DNA from: an uncultured Lachnospiraceae bacterium
Lineage (GTDB): Bacteria; Bacillota; Clostridia; Lachnospirales; Lachnospiraceae
Length of the DNA: 26,095 nucleotides
Assembly (NCBI GenBank): GCA_910588285.1
Contig: CAJUQB010000066.1
Location: 1 to 26,095 of the forward strand
Direction: 5' to 3'
The translations under genes and the position numbers were made by a program. The notes under the pieces were generated by a model. It saw only the letters and a list, made by a program, of their open reading frames with translations, was not told where the DNA came from and searched no databases. Shown in pieces: positions 13,177 through 21,347 of the stretch (its first letter is position 1; each line of letters opens with the position of its first letter).

Positions 13177-14079
13177 ATGGGAAAGATAGGTTATTCAACG
13201 AGACATTTCAAAAAAATGGCGGAAGTTTGCTTCGCGATCCTGGCCGGAAACATGCTGCTGGGATTTGCCGTGGCAGCGTTCATCCTGCCCAGCGGTGTGA
13301 TTATGGGCGGCGCTACCGGCGTTGGGATTGTCCTTGGTAAGGTAATCCCGCTGGACACCGCAGGAATCGTTTTAGGTGTGAACCTTATGGCATTGGCGTT
13401 AGGCTGGGCGGTGCTGGGGTGGCGGTTCGTTCTGGCCACCATTGCCAGCTCGCTGCTCTACCCCTTTTTTCTGGGTGCGGCACAGCGGATACCAGGCATT
13501 GACCGGCTGACAGAAGACCCGCTGCTGGCGGCTCTGTTGGGCGGCGGGCTGGTAGGGATCTCCGTAGGGCTGGTTATGCGGGTAGGATCCTCCACCGGCG
13601 GAACGGACGTGGTCAATCTTGTGCTGCATAAATGGATCCATATCCCGGTTTCCGTGGCGGTCTATCTGACAGACATTGTCATCATGGGTGCGCAGGCCCT
13701 GTTTTCCGATCCGGAGCAAATCTTATACGGCGTTGTCCTGCTGGTAGCGGAAACGATCGTGCTGGACCGGATGATGCTCCTGGGGCAGTCCCAGATACAG
13801 ATTTTTGTAGTTTCCGGCAAATATGAGGAAATCCGGCAGAAATGCCTGACGGATCTGCAGGCGGGAACCACCATGGTTCAGATTGAGACCGGCAGAACCA
13901 GGACGCCCCAGCGCGGCGTACTGTGCGTAATCCCGCCTCGGAAGCTGTATGCCGCACAGTTGCTGGTCCAATCCATTGACCCTAATGCGTTTCTGACCAT
14001 CACACAGATCAAAGAGGTTCGGGGGCAGGGCTTTTCCCGGGAACGAATTTATGTGGAATCCCCCGACCGGCACAATTAA
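13177..14079 (+). CDS. YitT-family membrane protein
   Basis: The 300-aa protein has several hydrophobic helices within about 15-210, including ILAGNMLLGFAVAAFILPSG and a GSSTGGTDVVNLVLHK segment typical of the YitT/DUF161 family. A cytoplasmic DUF2179 domain follows (about 220-290, with GTTMVQIETGRTRTPQRGVL). The family is widespread in Firmicutes; substrates are mostly unproven and the proteins are usually described as putative transporters. The ATG lies 1 bp after the relic's stop (TGATATG), so it was once translationally coupled to the peptidase. The cysteine desulfidase gene follows after 28 bp, suggesting involvement in amino-acid or thiol metabolism; that link is inference. Confidence 0.9.
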   Translation: MGKIGYSTRHFKKMAEVCFAILAGNMLLGFAVAAFILPSGVIMGGATGVGIVLGKVIPLDTAGIVLGVNLMALALGWAVLGWRFVLATIASSLLYPFFLGAAQRIPGIDRLTEDPLLAALLGGGLVGISVGLVMRVGSSTGGTDVVNLVLHKWIHIPVSVAVYLTDIVIMGAQALFSDPEQILYGVVLLVAETIVLDRMMLLGQSQIQIFVVSGKYEEIRQKCLTDLQAGTTMVQIETGRTRTPQRGVLCVIPPRKLYAAQLLVQSIDPNAFLTITQIKEVRGQGFSRERIYVESPDRHN

Positions 14080-14107
14080 CCGTAACAGGAAGAAAAGAGG
14101 AAAAATT

Positions 14108-15388
14108 ATGCTGACAGTTGAAAAGAAAAAGGCGTATCTCTCCATTTTAAGTGAGGAACTGGTTCCCGCAACGGGCTGCACGGAGCCGATTGCCCTGGCC
14201 TATGCCGCAGCCCGGCTCCGGGATATCCTGGGTGTCTGGCCGGAAAGGATACGGGCGGAGGTTTCCGGCAATATTATTAAAAACGTGAAAAGTGTTGTTG
14301 TCCCCAACTCTGGAGGGTTGAAGGGCATCCGTGCGGCTATAGCGGCGGGCATTGCAGCCGGTGACGCAAGGAGGATCCTACAAGTCATTTCCGATGTCCC
14401 GGCAAAGCGGCACGAAGCCATCGCGGCCTATTCTCAGGATACTTCTATTGAGATTGCCTGCGCCGATACTCCCCGGATGCTGGACATCCGGCTGACCGGC
14501 TGGGCCGGGGAGCATTCTGCATTTGTACACATTGCCAACAGCCACAGCAATATCGTCCGGGAGGAACGGGACGGCGAGGTTCTGCTGGAAAAGCCGGCCA
14601 CAGATTCCGCCGAGGACAATCTGACGGATAAGAGCATGCTGAATGTGGCGGATATTCTGGAGTTTGCGGATACAGTGGATTTGGAGGATGCCATACCGCT
14701 GCTGCGCCGTCAGATCGACTGCAACACCGCCATCGCGGAGGAGGGGCTGCAAAATGACTGGGGCGCCAATATCGGCTCCATACTGCTGGCGGAGTATCCC
14801 CGGGACATCAAGACCGAAGCGAAAGCATGGGCCGCCGCCGGGAGCGACGCCCGGATGAGCGGATGTGAACTGCCAGTAGTGATCCTCTCCGGTTCCGGCA
14901 ACCAGGGGATCACCGCTTCCGTGCCGGTAGTGCGGTACGCCAGGTATCTGGGGGTAAGTCAGGAGAAGCTGTACCGGGCGCTGCTAGTCAGCGATTTGGT
15001 CACGATCCATCAGAAAAGTGGCATAGGCCGTCTCTCGGCCTACTGCGGCGCGGTCAGCGCGGGCGTCGGGGCCGGAGCAGGAATCGCTTATCTGCTGGAC
15101 GGCAGCTACGAAGCCATTGCGCACACGATCGTGAACGCTGTGGCGATTATCAGCGGTACCATATGCGATGGTGCAAAGCCGTCATGCGCCGCCAAAATCG
15201 CCGCCAGCGTGGATGCGGGGATCCTTGGCTATTCCATGTATAAAAATCATCAGGAATTCAAGAGTGGAGACGGCATCGTGACCAAAGGTGTGGATGACAC
15301 CATTGCGAATGTCGGCATTTTAGCGCAGCAGGGAATGCGGCAGACAGATCAGACAATTTTGTCCATCATGACCGAACGTTGTAAATGA
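14108..15388 (+). CDS. cyuA: L-cysteine desulfidase / UPF0597 (CyuA-like) Fe-S enzyme
   Basis: The 426-aa protein shows the family's Fe-S ligand regions: PATGCTEPIALA (Cys24) and, near the C-terminus, ISGTICDGAKPSCAAKIAAS with two cysteines. Members convert L-cysteine to pyruvate, ammonia and hydrogen sulfide; some are described as serine dehydratase-like, so the substrate is likely but not proven. I chose the ATG at 14108 (MLTVEKKKAYL) after AGAGGAAAA rather than the in-frame ATG at 14051, which lies inside yitT. It is the last gene of the rightward unit under site B. Sulfide or pyruvate made here would link to the thioredoxin enzymes encoded divergently. It converges on the minus-strand AtuA partner gene with 27 bp between stops and no strong terminator. 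Confidence 0.88.
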   Translation: MLTVEKKKAYLSILSEELVPATGCTEPIALAYAAARLRDILGVWPERIRAEVSGNIIKNVKSVVVPNSGGLKGIRAAIAAGIAAGDARRILQVISDVPAKRHEAIAAYSQDTSIEIACADTPRMLDIRLTGWAGEHSAFVHIANSHSNIVREERDGEVLLEKPATDSAEDNLTDKSMLNVADILEFADTVDLEDAIPLLRRQIDCNTAIAEEGLQNDWGANIGSILLAEYPRDIKTEAKAWAAAGSDARMSGCELPVVILSGSGNQGITASVPVVRYARYLGVSQEKLYRALLVSDLVTIHQKSGIGRLSAYCGAVSAGVGAGAGIAYLLDGSYEAIAHTIVNAVAIISGTICDGAKPSCAAKIAASVDAGILGYSMYKNHQEFKSGDGIVTKGVDDTIANVGILAQQGMRQTDQTILSIMTERCK

Positions 15389-15415
15389 TAGGAGACATCC
15401 CCCTCCTAAAAAAAT

Positions 15416-15715
15416 CTACAGCTCCATCTCCAACAGGGCCATACCCAGGGCCTTGCCATGGCGGTCCAGGGCCAGGCTTCTGGTCACACCGCCCCCCAGG
15501 GCCTGATCCAGCACGAAATTCATAGCCTTAATCCCCGGAAGCTCAAAACGCACTACCTCTCCCTGGCAGATCTCTCCAAAATATTCCTTCACCCGCCGGG
15601 CCGTCACCTGCTCCAGCAGCAGCTCATAATCCGACTCCTGGTGGGGAATCAGGGAAATGTTGGAAATATTCCCCTTGTCACCTGTCCTTGCATGGGCAAT
15701 TTCTTTTAGCTTCAT
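15416..15715 (-). CDS. AtuA-associated small ferredoxin-fold protein
   Basis: The 99-aa protein begins MKLKEIAHARTGDKGNISN and ends with GGGVTRSLALDRHGKALG; both are signatures of the small domain that accompanies AtuA/DUF1446 proteins, as a C-terminal domain in some species and a separate protein in others. The biochemical role is unknown. I chose the ATG at 15715, 8 nt after GGAGG; a TTG two codons upstream is less likely. It follows the AtuA gene in the same direction and is probably its partner subunit. The interval between them contains a duplicated stop/ribosome-site segment and a 10-codon mini-ORF. Confidence 0.85.
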   Translation of the reverse strand: MKLKEIAHARTGDKGNISNISLIPHQESDYELLLEQVTARRVKEYFGEICQGEVVRFELPGIKAMNFVLDQALGGGVTRSLALDRHGKALGMALLEMEL

Positions 15716-15720
15716 CTTCA

Positions 15721-15789
15721 AATCCTCCTATACTTCCAGATATATTTCCTTTCGCCTCATCTTCGGAATCCTCCTATACTTCCAGATAT
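15721..15789 (-). repeat. 23-bp direct repeat duplicating the AtuA stop/ribosome site; mini-ORF between copies
   Basis: Identical 23-bp segments at 15721-15743 and 15767-15789 each encode, on the minus strand, YLEV, a TAG stop and GGAGG. The first is the real end of the AtuA gene. The second ends a 10-codon frame (ATG at 15760 to TAG at 15728, MRRKEIYLEV) that has its own GGAGG. It looks like a 46-bp tandem duplication that inserted a tiny translated frame between two coupled genes. Confidence 0.85.
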
Positions 15790-17165
15790 GTAACAGCGGC
15801 CTCTATCCTATCCCGGGGAACAAAAATAGAACAGATGGATACAATCTCCTCCACCCGGCCCGACGCCCCGCCCCCTCCGGCAGGGCCATTGGTGTAAAGG
15901 GCCTCCACCTCATTTTGGATCAGCTCCGCATCCTCCCTGGAAGCGAAACGTCCGCTGACCCGAAGGCGCACCTCCGGTATTCCCGCCTCCATACTCTGCC
16001 CGGCTCCGCCAGGAGCTCCTGCAGCCTGGAGTATCCTCTGGGAAATATCCGTCCGAAACAGGGAATTATACCCGATATAGTCAATCCGAAGCTCCTCCGC
16101 CGGCGCCCCTGTAAGCTCCAGGCGTTTCTCAATAACCTCCGCCGCAAGCCGGGCCCGGGCAAGGGCATTGCTTCCTCCATAGGATATCTCCCCGGTTCCG
16201 ATGTAGCAGTCCATGTAGCCCACGCTGACCTTCAGGGTATCCGGCCTGCCGTGGGAGCAGGCGCCCTGCACCAGCACCCGGTTCTCCCCTGCCGGTTCTA
16301 CCCTGACCTCCGAAAAATCTGCCACGGCATCCGGCGTGAGATACGCCTTGGGATTGTGGATCTCGTATATCATCTGCTCCTTCACCGTATCTGCATTTAC
16401 AAGGCCGCCGCTGCCCTCCACCTTGGTTACCACAAAAGTCCCGTCCTCCGATACCTCCACCAGGGGGAAGCCCAGCCGGTACAGGTTCGGCACCTCCTTA
16501 TAGCCCGGATCTGCATAATAGCCGCCGGTCACCTGGCCGGCACATTCCAGCAGATGGCCGGCCAGCACGGCCTGGCCCATTTCCCTGGGATTGTCCTCTG
16601 CCGACCAGCCGAATTCGTACTGCAGGGGCCCAATGGTCAGGGCCGGATCCGACACACGCCCGGTGATCACAATATCTGCCTGCTGCTTTAAGGCCTCCAC
16701 AATCCCCTCTGCCCCCATATAGGCATTGGCAGACAGGGGGGCAGACTTCAGCTCCCCAAGGGGCCTGCCGTTTTCCAGCACCTGGTTCTCCCGGTACCGA
16801 TTCAGCTGTCCATATATATCGTCTCCGCATACATATGCGATCTTAAGGCCCGTGACCCCCAGCTCCACGGCAAGCTCCGCCGTGCGCTCTGCCGCGCTTT
16901 TGGGATTGGCCGCCCCCATATTGGTTATGACCTTCACTCCCATCTCCTTTGCCAGGGGCAGGATCCGCCTCATCCGGTAATCCAGCAGGCGGTTGTAGCC
17001 CTTTGTCCTGTCCTTTGCCTTATCCATCTGCCCGATGGAAATGGTGCGTTCTGCCAGGCACTCAAAAATAATATAATGAAGGTTCCCCTTTTCCATCAGC
17101 TCCACTGCCGGTTCGATCCGGTCGCCTGCATAGCCTGCGCCGCTGCCAATCCGAATTGTTTTCAT
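15774..17165 (-). CDS. AtuA / DUF1446 family protein
   Basis: The 463-aa protein starts MKTIRIGSGAGYAGDRIEPAV. It carries LSANAYMGAEGIVEAL, DIVITGRVSDPALTIGPL and VEGSGGLVN, the hallmarks of DUF1446 proteins named after Pseudomonas AtuA (acyclic terpene utilisation). In clostridia these proteins occur in various acid-catabolism clusters and no reaction is established, so the terpene name should not be taken literally. A Gly/Ala-rich loop (NGPAGGGGASG) lies near the C-terminus. I chose the ATG at 17165, 8 nt after AAAGGAG; the upstream GTG at 17174 overlaps that ribosome site. It has its own promoter and lies downstream of the PAS regulator. Confidence 0.88.
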   Translation of the reverse strand: MKTIRIGSGAGYAGDRIEPAVELMEKGNLHYIIFECLAERTISIGQMDKAKDRTKGYNRLLDYRMRRILPLAKEMGVKVITNMGAANPKSAAERTAELAVELGVTGLKIAYVCGDDIYGQLNRYRENQVLENGRPLGELKSAPLSANAYMGAEGIVEALKQQADIVITGRVSDPALTIGPLQYEFGWSAEDNPREMGQAVLAGHLLECAGQVTGGYYADPGYKEVPNLYRLGFPLVEVSEDGTFVVTKVEGSGGLVNADTVKEQMIYEIHNPKAYLTPDAVADFSEVRVEPAGENRVLVQGACSHGRPDTLKVSVGYMDCYIGTGEISYGGSNALARARLAAEVIEKRLELTGAPAEELRIDYIGYNSLFRTDISQRILQAAGAPGGAGQSMEAGIPEVRLRVSGRFASREDAELIQNEVEALYTNGPAGGGGASGRVEEIVSICSIFVPRDRIEAAVTYLEV

Positions 17166-17209
17166 GCGATCCACTCCTTTTGTTTGAATGAGTTCCTTGT
17201 TCTGGCTTC

Positions 17210-17238
17210 ATTCTAAGATACGGCAGCTTATCCCGCAA
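17210..17238 (-). promoter_or_regulatory. Sigma-70-type promoter of the AtuA pair
   Basis: On the minus strand, TTGCGG (17238-17233) and TAGAAT (17215-17210) have 17 bp between them, 45 bp before the AtuA ATG. I saw no -24/-12 (sigma-54) element here, although the adjacent regulator is of a type related to sigma-54 activators. Confidence 0.55.
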
Positions 17239-17245
17239 GAAAAGA

Positions 17246-17279
17246 GAAGGATTTTTCCAAAATATTAGAAAAATCCTTC
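17246..17279 (-). terminator. Intrinsic terminator of the PAS regulator transcript
   Basis: The perfect 12-bp stem GAAGGATTTTTC (17246-17257) / GAAAAATCCTTC (17268-17279) is followed on the minus strand by TCTTTTCTTG. It lies 29 bp past the regulator stop and just upstream of the AtuA promoter, separating the two transcripts. Confidence 0.8.
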
Positions 17280-17307
17280 CCGCACCATCCGGGCGGATGT
17301 ATTTTTC

Positions 17308-17796
17308 CTACCCTTTGCCGCCCAGCTTATTGTACAGCGTTGCCAGGGAAATTCCCAGCTCTGCCGCAATCCGCTTCTTGGCAGCCACATCAACGCCATA
17401 TACTGCCATCATGTGCTCAATCTCCCTCCGCTCAAACTCCCGCACCCGCTCCTCTAGTGTTCCGGTAAGCTGATCTGCCTGGCTGCGGGACTGATCCAGG
17501 GATGTCACAATGGAAATACTGCCATTCACCTGCTCCCCCTCATAAATGGGATACACGCTGGCAAAATATTCCTGCCCCTGCTCCTGACGCAGAATCCCTT
17601 CCACCGGCTGGCCGGTCCGAAGCACCCTGGGGGCCATGGCCCCCTCCCGGTACTCCGTAATCTTACGGCCCTTGGCCTCCGCAAGGCTGACACCAATATA
17701 GTCCTCATAGGCCTGGTTAAAATACAGGATCCGGCTGCTCCTGTCACAGATCAGAATGCCCTGGCGGATCGCATGAAGGGCAGATAATGAATTCAT
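17308..17796 (-). CDS. PAS-domain regulator with Fis-type HTH and no AAA+ domain
   Basis: The 162-aa protein has a PAS domain (about 5-105: GILICDRSSRILYFNQAYEDYIG and a YPIYEGEQVNGSISIV strand pair). A short coiled-coil linker (SQADQLTGTLEERVREFERRE) leads to a C-terminal Fis/HTH_8 motif (KKRIAAELGISLATLYNKL). This matches the two ends of sigma-54-dependent activators of the PAS-AAA-Fis type, but the roughly 230-residue AAA+ ATPase is missing with no frame break. It could act as a simple DNA-binding sensor or compete with full-length relatives. ATG at 17796 follows GAGGGGGG. It lies 40 bp after the glycoside-hydrolase gene and next to the AtuA pair, which it may regulate. Confidence 0.85.
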   Translation of the reverse strand: MNSLSALHAIRQGILICDRSSRILYFNQAYEDYIGVSLAEAKGRKITEYREGAMAPRVLRTGQPVEGILRQEQGQEYFASVYPIYEGEQVNGSISIVTSLDQSRSQADQLTGTLEERVREFERREIEHMMAVYGVDVAAKKRIAAELGISLATLYNKLGGKG

Positions 17797-17836
17797 GCTG
17801 TCACCCCCCTCAATCCATCCGCAGACACTTCTCTCC

Positions 17837-20452
17837 TCATCCCTGATACAGCCTTACTTCCCCTGCAAGCCCCACCGGCTCTGACACATGGAAGTCCAGC
17901 AAAACAAAGGGGTCGGGATATTTTGTCTGCTCCCGGTCCGGGGTGGAGGTCACGATTGCCCGAAGCTGATTGCTCCCCTCCTTCAGGGCCTCTGTCACGT
18001 CAAAGACATACGGCATACACAGGGCATCCCCGATGCGCGCCCCGTTGACGTACAGCTCCATACACTCATGTACCTCTGTAAATTCCAGATATGCCTTCTT
18101 GTGTGTCCCCTGTACCGAAAACTCCTTCTCGTAGATCACATGGCCGGAAAAATCAGGCACCAGATCCGAAACCGGCCCAAGCCCTTCCATGCTTCCCTCC
18201 TGGATTGCCTTGGGGAAATCCTTCTCTGTGGTCAGGGCATAGCTCCAGGCCCCGTGAGATATCACCTGCGGGCTGCAGGCAGACAGCATCTCTGACAGCA
18301 TCTCATACCCGGGCAGTCCGTCGCCCTCCCGGTCAAAAATAATGCAGGAATTGTACGGCATCAGCTCAATCCTCACATAGCTCTGGCCCCCTTCCCTGCG
18401 GACAGGCAGCGCATAGTAAGCGTCCTCCATTCCGTCGTAATACACAGCCCCCCTGGTAAGAGGAAGGGCAATCTCCCCGCAGAAGGTGTCAAAGGCGTTC
18501 TCATTGTGGAACATGAACAGCTGCTGCTCCCCCTGATAATGGTAATACACCAGATCCCTCCAGGGCTTTTGCAAGGATACCTGCTCTGCCTGCTGCTCCC
18601 TAAGGTATGCTGCCAGCTCCTTCTCACATACAGCTGCCCCTTCCGGCTCCGCCGCCTGTCCCTTCCGGCCCCAGATCCTGTCTGGCTTCTTATTTATGTA
18701 GACAACCCTCTGGCCGGAATACTTTCCGATAAAATCAGCTGCCTTTGCGGGAATCCCCTGGCACTCCGGCACAACCAGCCAGGTAAATACCTGTCCGTTA
18801 ATGGCAAAGCTCCTGCCGTCCGCTGCAATCTCTGCAGCCTCTGCCAGCATATCTGCCGTCACCACGTCAAACTCAATCTGGGCCTGCTGCAGCCTCCGTG
18901 TCACCTCCTGAAGCTCCATGGCCGGCCCGCCCCACTCACAGTCCCCGGGATAGAGCACTGCCACATTGGCCAGATGGGCGCCCCCCTGGAGCAGATGGCA
19001 CATACGGTTGGCATACTTCATCAGCTTTGCAAAATATTTAAACTGGGGATTGTTCCCTCTGGCATAAAAATGGGGCGGACAGTCCTCATCGGGATACTCG
19101 CTCATGGAAAAGGCATGGGGCACCAGGTAATTGATTCCCCGGACCAGCAGATGATCCAGGATAAAGCGCATATTCCGCACCCCGGTCTCCCAGCCGGAGG
19201 CCCCGAACAGCTCGCACATGGTACGTCCCTTTTTCTTGGGATCCAGATGTCCGGCAGAAGCCCCCATCTTCGCCAACGCAAAATGGAAAAATCCCCCGTC
19301 GCGCTGGAAGGCGCCGCTTCTGGTGTAACCGTCGTCCCCCACAGTCACCTGGTCGGAAATCACATCAATCCCCGCCATATGCTGGCCCTCCATGGCCCGG
19401 AAGTAGTGGCCGATGCCGCTGCCCAGCCGCTGGTGGAGATTCCCGTCCTCCACAATATGGCCGATATATTCCACACCGTGAGCTGCGCACCATTCGCCCA
19501 GCTGGCAGCTGAAATTCTCCCGATACAGCTCTGTCACCAGGTTCATAAATTCATACCGCACCTGGGGGCACTGCTCCATTTCCAGGGTCTCATTCCACAG
19601 ATAAGCCAGCTGCACCCTCCAGCTTTCCCCGTAGAGGGCCAAAAAGCGCTTCTTCAGCTCCTGGCTCCAGGGCAGAGGCATCTGCGGATTCCCGATCTGC
19701 ATATGATCCGAAAAGCCATTCATATTGCCAATGGGCGGCTCGTCGGAGAAAAACCCAAGGATGGTCTTGCCAAATTCCTCCTTCAGATGGGCGTAATGCG
19801 GTTCATACACTGCCTCTATCTGGGTGCTTACGGATTCATAATCCATCATGTTGATATAATCCGGATTCCCTCCGTCCGTGCAGGTATCGTATATTACAAA
19901 CAGCCGGTAATTATCCCTGGGAAACTCATATTCCAGAATGTCCCCCTGCACCTGATCCGTCAGGTCAATGGCCCCCTCCTCGCAGAGCTTCTTCCCCGGC
20001 CTTAAGGGGTAGGCCACCACGGCTACCAGCTGATTCCTGGCCCGTTCCTCCAGATCCATGGGCTTGCCGATATCCATAAAGCTGACAAGAGGCCGGGTCA
20101 TAGCCTTGATATTCACGGAAACCTTTCCCTGCTTGCCCCATACATTTACCATATTATAATTCAGGTAATGCTTTTTCCGCTCCGGATACTTGTTCTTAAT
20201 CAGGCCATTGGCATAGCCTGTGGGGAAATGGGCGTCATCCAGGATCCACAGCTTCATGTCCCGCTTCCTGCACTCCTCAATGATGAAAGCCATATCCTCC
20301 CACCACCTTGGTCCCATAAAATCCGGATAGGGACGTGACTCCAGACAGATTGCCCCAATCCCGCATTCATGAATCTTCTCAATCTCCTGGGCAATGACCT
20401 CCCTGGGCTCTCCCTTCATCCACAAAAAGGGCAGAATGTAATTGTGCTCCAT
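17837..20452 (-). CDS. Large intracellular glycoside hydrolase (GH106-like / unclassified) with C-terminal sugar-binding domain
   Basis: The 871-aa protein has no signal peptide, so it should act in the cytoplasm on imported oligosaccharides. The N-terminal part looks like a TIM barrel: ESRPYPDFMGPRWWEDM, then LWILDDAHFPTGYANG, a strand ending FFSDEPP (Glu238, a candidate acid/base) and GHIVEDGN. A middle segment resembles the beta-galactosidase-trimerisation/glutamine-amidotransferase-like fold (VAVLYPGDCEWGGP, WLVVPECQGIP). The C-terminus resembles a galactose-binding-like sandwich of GH2 type (KEFSVQGTHKKAYLEF, VNGARIGDALCMPYVFDVT). This order occurs in proteins loosely annotated as alpha-L-rhamnosidase or GH106-like; the exact substrate cannot be read. 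ATG at 20452 follows AAGGAGG. It lies 37 bp after the LysR gene, probably in one operon. Confidence 0.75.
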   Translation of the reverse strand: MEHNYILPFLWMKGEPREVIAQEIEKIHECGIGAICLESRPYPDFMGPRWWEDMAFIIEECRKRDMKLWILDDAHFPTGYANGLIKNKYPERKKHYLNYNMVNVWGKQGKVSVNIKAMTRPLVSFMDIGKPMDLEERARNQLVAVVAYPLRPGKKLCEEGAIDLTDQVQGDILEYEFPRDNYRLFVIYDTCTDGGNPDYINMMDYESVSTQIEAVYEPHYAHLKEEFGKTILGFFSDEPPIGNMNGFSDHMQIGNPQMPLPWSQELKKRFLALYGESWRVQLAYLWNETLEMEQCPQVRYEFMNLVTELYRENFSCQLGEWCAAHGVEYIGHIVEDGNLHQRLGSGIGHYFRAMEGQHMAGIDVISDQVTVGDDGYTRSGAFQRDGGFFHFALAKMGASAGHLDPKKKGRTMCELFGASGWETGVRNMRFILDHLLVRGINYLVPHAFSMSEYPDEDCPPHFYARGNNPQFKYFAKLMKYANRMCHLLQGGAHLANVAVLYPGDCEWGGPAMELQEVTRRLQQAQIEFDVVTADMLAEAAEIAADGRSFAINGQVFTWLVVPECQGIPAKAADFIGKYSGQRVVYINKKPDRIWGRKGQAAEPEGAAVCEKELAAYLREQQAEQVSLQKPWRDLVYYHYQGEQQLFMFHNENAFDTFCGEIALPLTRGAVYYDGMEDAYYALPVRREGGQSYVRIELMPYNSCIIFDREGDGLPGYEMLSEMLSACSPQVISHGAWSYALTTEKDFPKAIQEGSMEGLGPVSDLVPDFSGHVIYEKEFSVQGTHKKAYLEFTEVHECMELYVNGARIGDALCMPYVFDVTEALKEGSNQLRAIVTSTPDREQTKYPDPFVLLDFHVSEPVGLAGEVRLYQG

Positions 20453-20489
20453 AGAAAAACCTCCTTATATTTATGAAATGTCTATTTCG

Positions 20490-21347
20490 CTATATTTCCT
20501 GGGCCAGTATCCTTTTCAGGGCAGGATTCTCATTATCCTTCTGGTACAGCCCTGCGATCCTGATATGCTGAACCGAAAACCCCAGCTCTACTGCCGTCAC
20601 CTGATAATGGTCCAGCAATTCCTCATCCGCCGGAAGAATGGTAAAGCCCCGGTTCATCTCCACCATTGCCAATACCGTATGTATATTCTCATGCTCAATG
20701 CAAAGCCTGCCCGGCATCTGCACATAAATGTTTGAGCCAATGGTCCCTGTCTGCACGGCAATCCTGCGGAAGACCTCTTTCCTGGCATCGGCTCTGGAAA
20801 TTGTCCCCTTGCCGCACCATGGATGCTGGCAGCTGACAATTGCCTGATGCCGGCTGTCCTTCATCGGCAGGCATCCATATTCCTCCCATTTTTCCACATC
20901 ATCAATAAAGGTAAAGAACAGATCCTGCTTTCCTGCGTCCAAAGCCTTCGTGTCCCCTACATGCTCAACTATCACAAGCTCCACATCCTCTGCCGATACC
21001 TGGGTATAAATCTGCTCCAGCACGGAAGCAGACACTGCCTTGCGCACCCCCCGGTAAATCCCCAGGCGAAGCTTTGGCATTTCCGCAATGGAGTATTCCT
21101 TCAGCTCCGCAATGGACTGCCGCATCATGAGCATATTGCGGGAAAGCTTATAGTAGGCCAATTGCCCGATCTCTGTCAGCCTCACCATCTTGGTGGTACG
21201 CTCAAACAGCAATACCCCAAGCTCCTTCTCCAGTTCTGAGATCCGCTTGGAAACCAGCTGCTGGGTTACAAACAATTCCTCTGCTGCCCTTGTAAAGCTC
21301 TTCTTCTCTGCGGCCTTAAGGAACAGCTCAATCTGCTTTAAGTCCAT
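20490..21347 (-). CDS. LysR-family transcriptional regulator
   Basis: The 285-aa protein has the winged HTH at residues 1-60 (MDLKQIELFLKAAEKKSFTR, then TQQLVSKRISELEKELGVLLFER) and a periplasmic-binding-like effector domain after about 90. Length is normal. LysR proteins usually control adjacent metabolic genes in response to a small ligand. The ATG at 21347 lies inside the last codons of the upstream hydrolase gene (20-bp overlap) and follows GGAGAGGG. The gene is therefore embedded within the carbohydrate operon rather than divergently transcribed, the more usual LysR arrangement, and the glycoside hydrolase follows it. Confidence 0.95.
   Translation of the reverse strand: MDLKQIELFLKAAEKKSFTRAAEELFVTQQLVSKRISELEKELGVLLFERTTKMVRLTEIGQLAYYKLSRNMLMMRQSIAELKEYSIAEMPKLRLGIYRGVRKAVSASVLEQIYTQVSAEDVELVIVEHVGDTKALDAGKQDLFFTFIDDVEKWEEYGCLPMKDSRHQAIVSCQHPWCGKGTISRADARKEVFRRIAVQTGTIGSNIYVQMPGRLCIEHENIHTVLAMVEMNRGFTILPADEELLDHYQVTAVELGFSVQHIRIAGLYQKDNENPALKRILAQEI

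Noticed and set aside
15389..15408. Hairpin after the cysteine desulfidase gene as a terminator
   Set aside because: The stem is only about 6 bp and is followed by A's, not T's, on the plus strand.
15657..16691. Plus-strand frame of 344 codons opposite the AtuA gene
   Set aside because: Overlaps two well-recognised minus-strand genes and has no recognisable motif.
17166..17245. Sigma-54 promoter for the AtuA pair
   Set aside because: No GG/GC -24/-12 element was found; a sigma-70-type pair with 17-bp spacing is present instead.
18506..20005. Long plus-strand frame (499 codons) opposite the glycoside hydrolase
   Set aside because: Rich in His, Leu, Pro and Gln as expected for antisense of a real gene; no family resemblance and no start signals.
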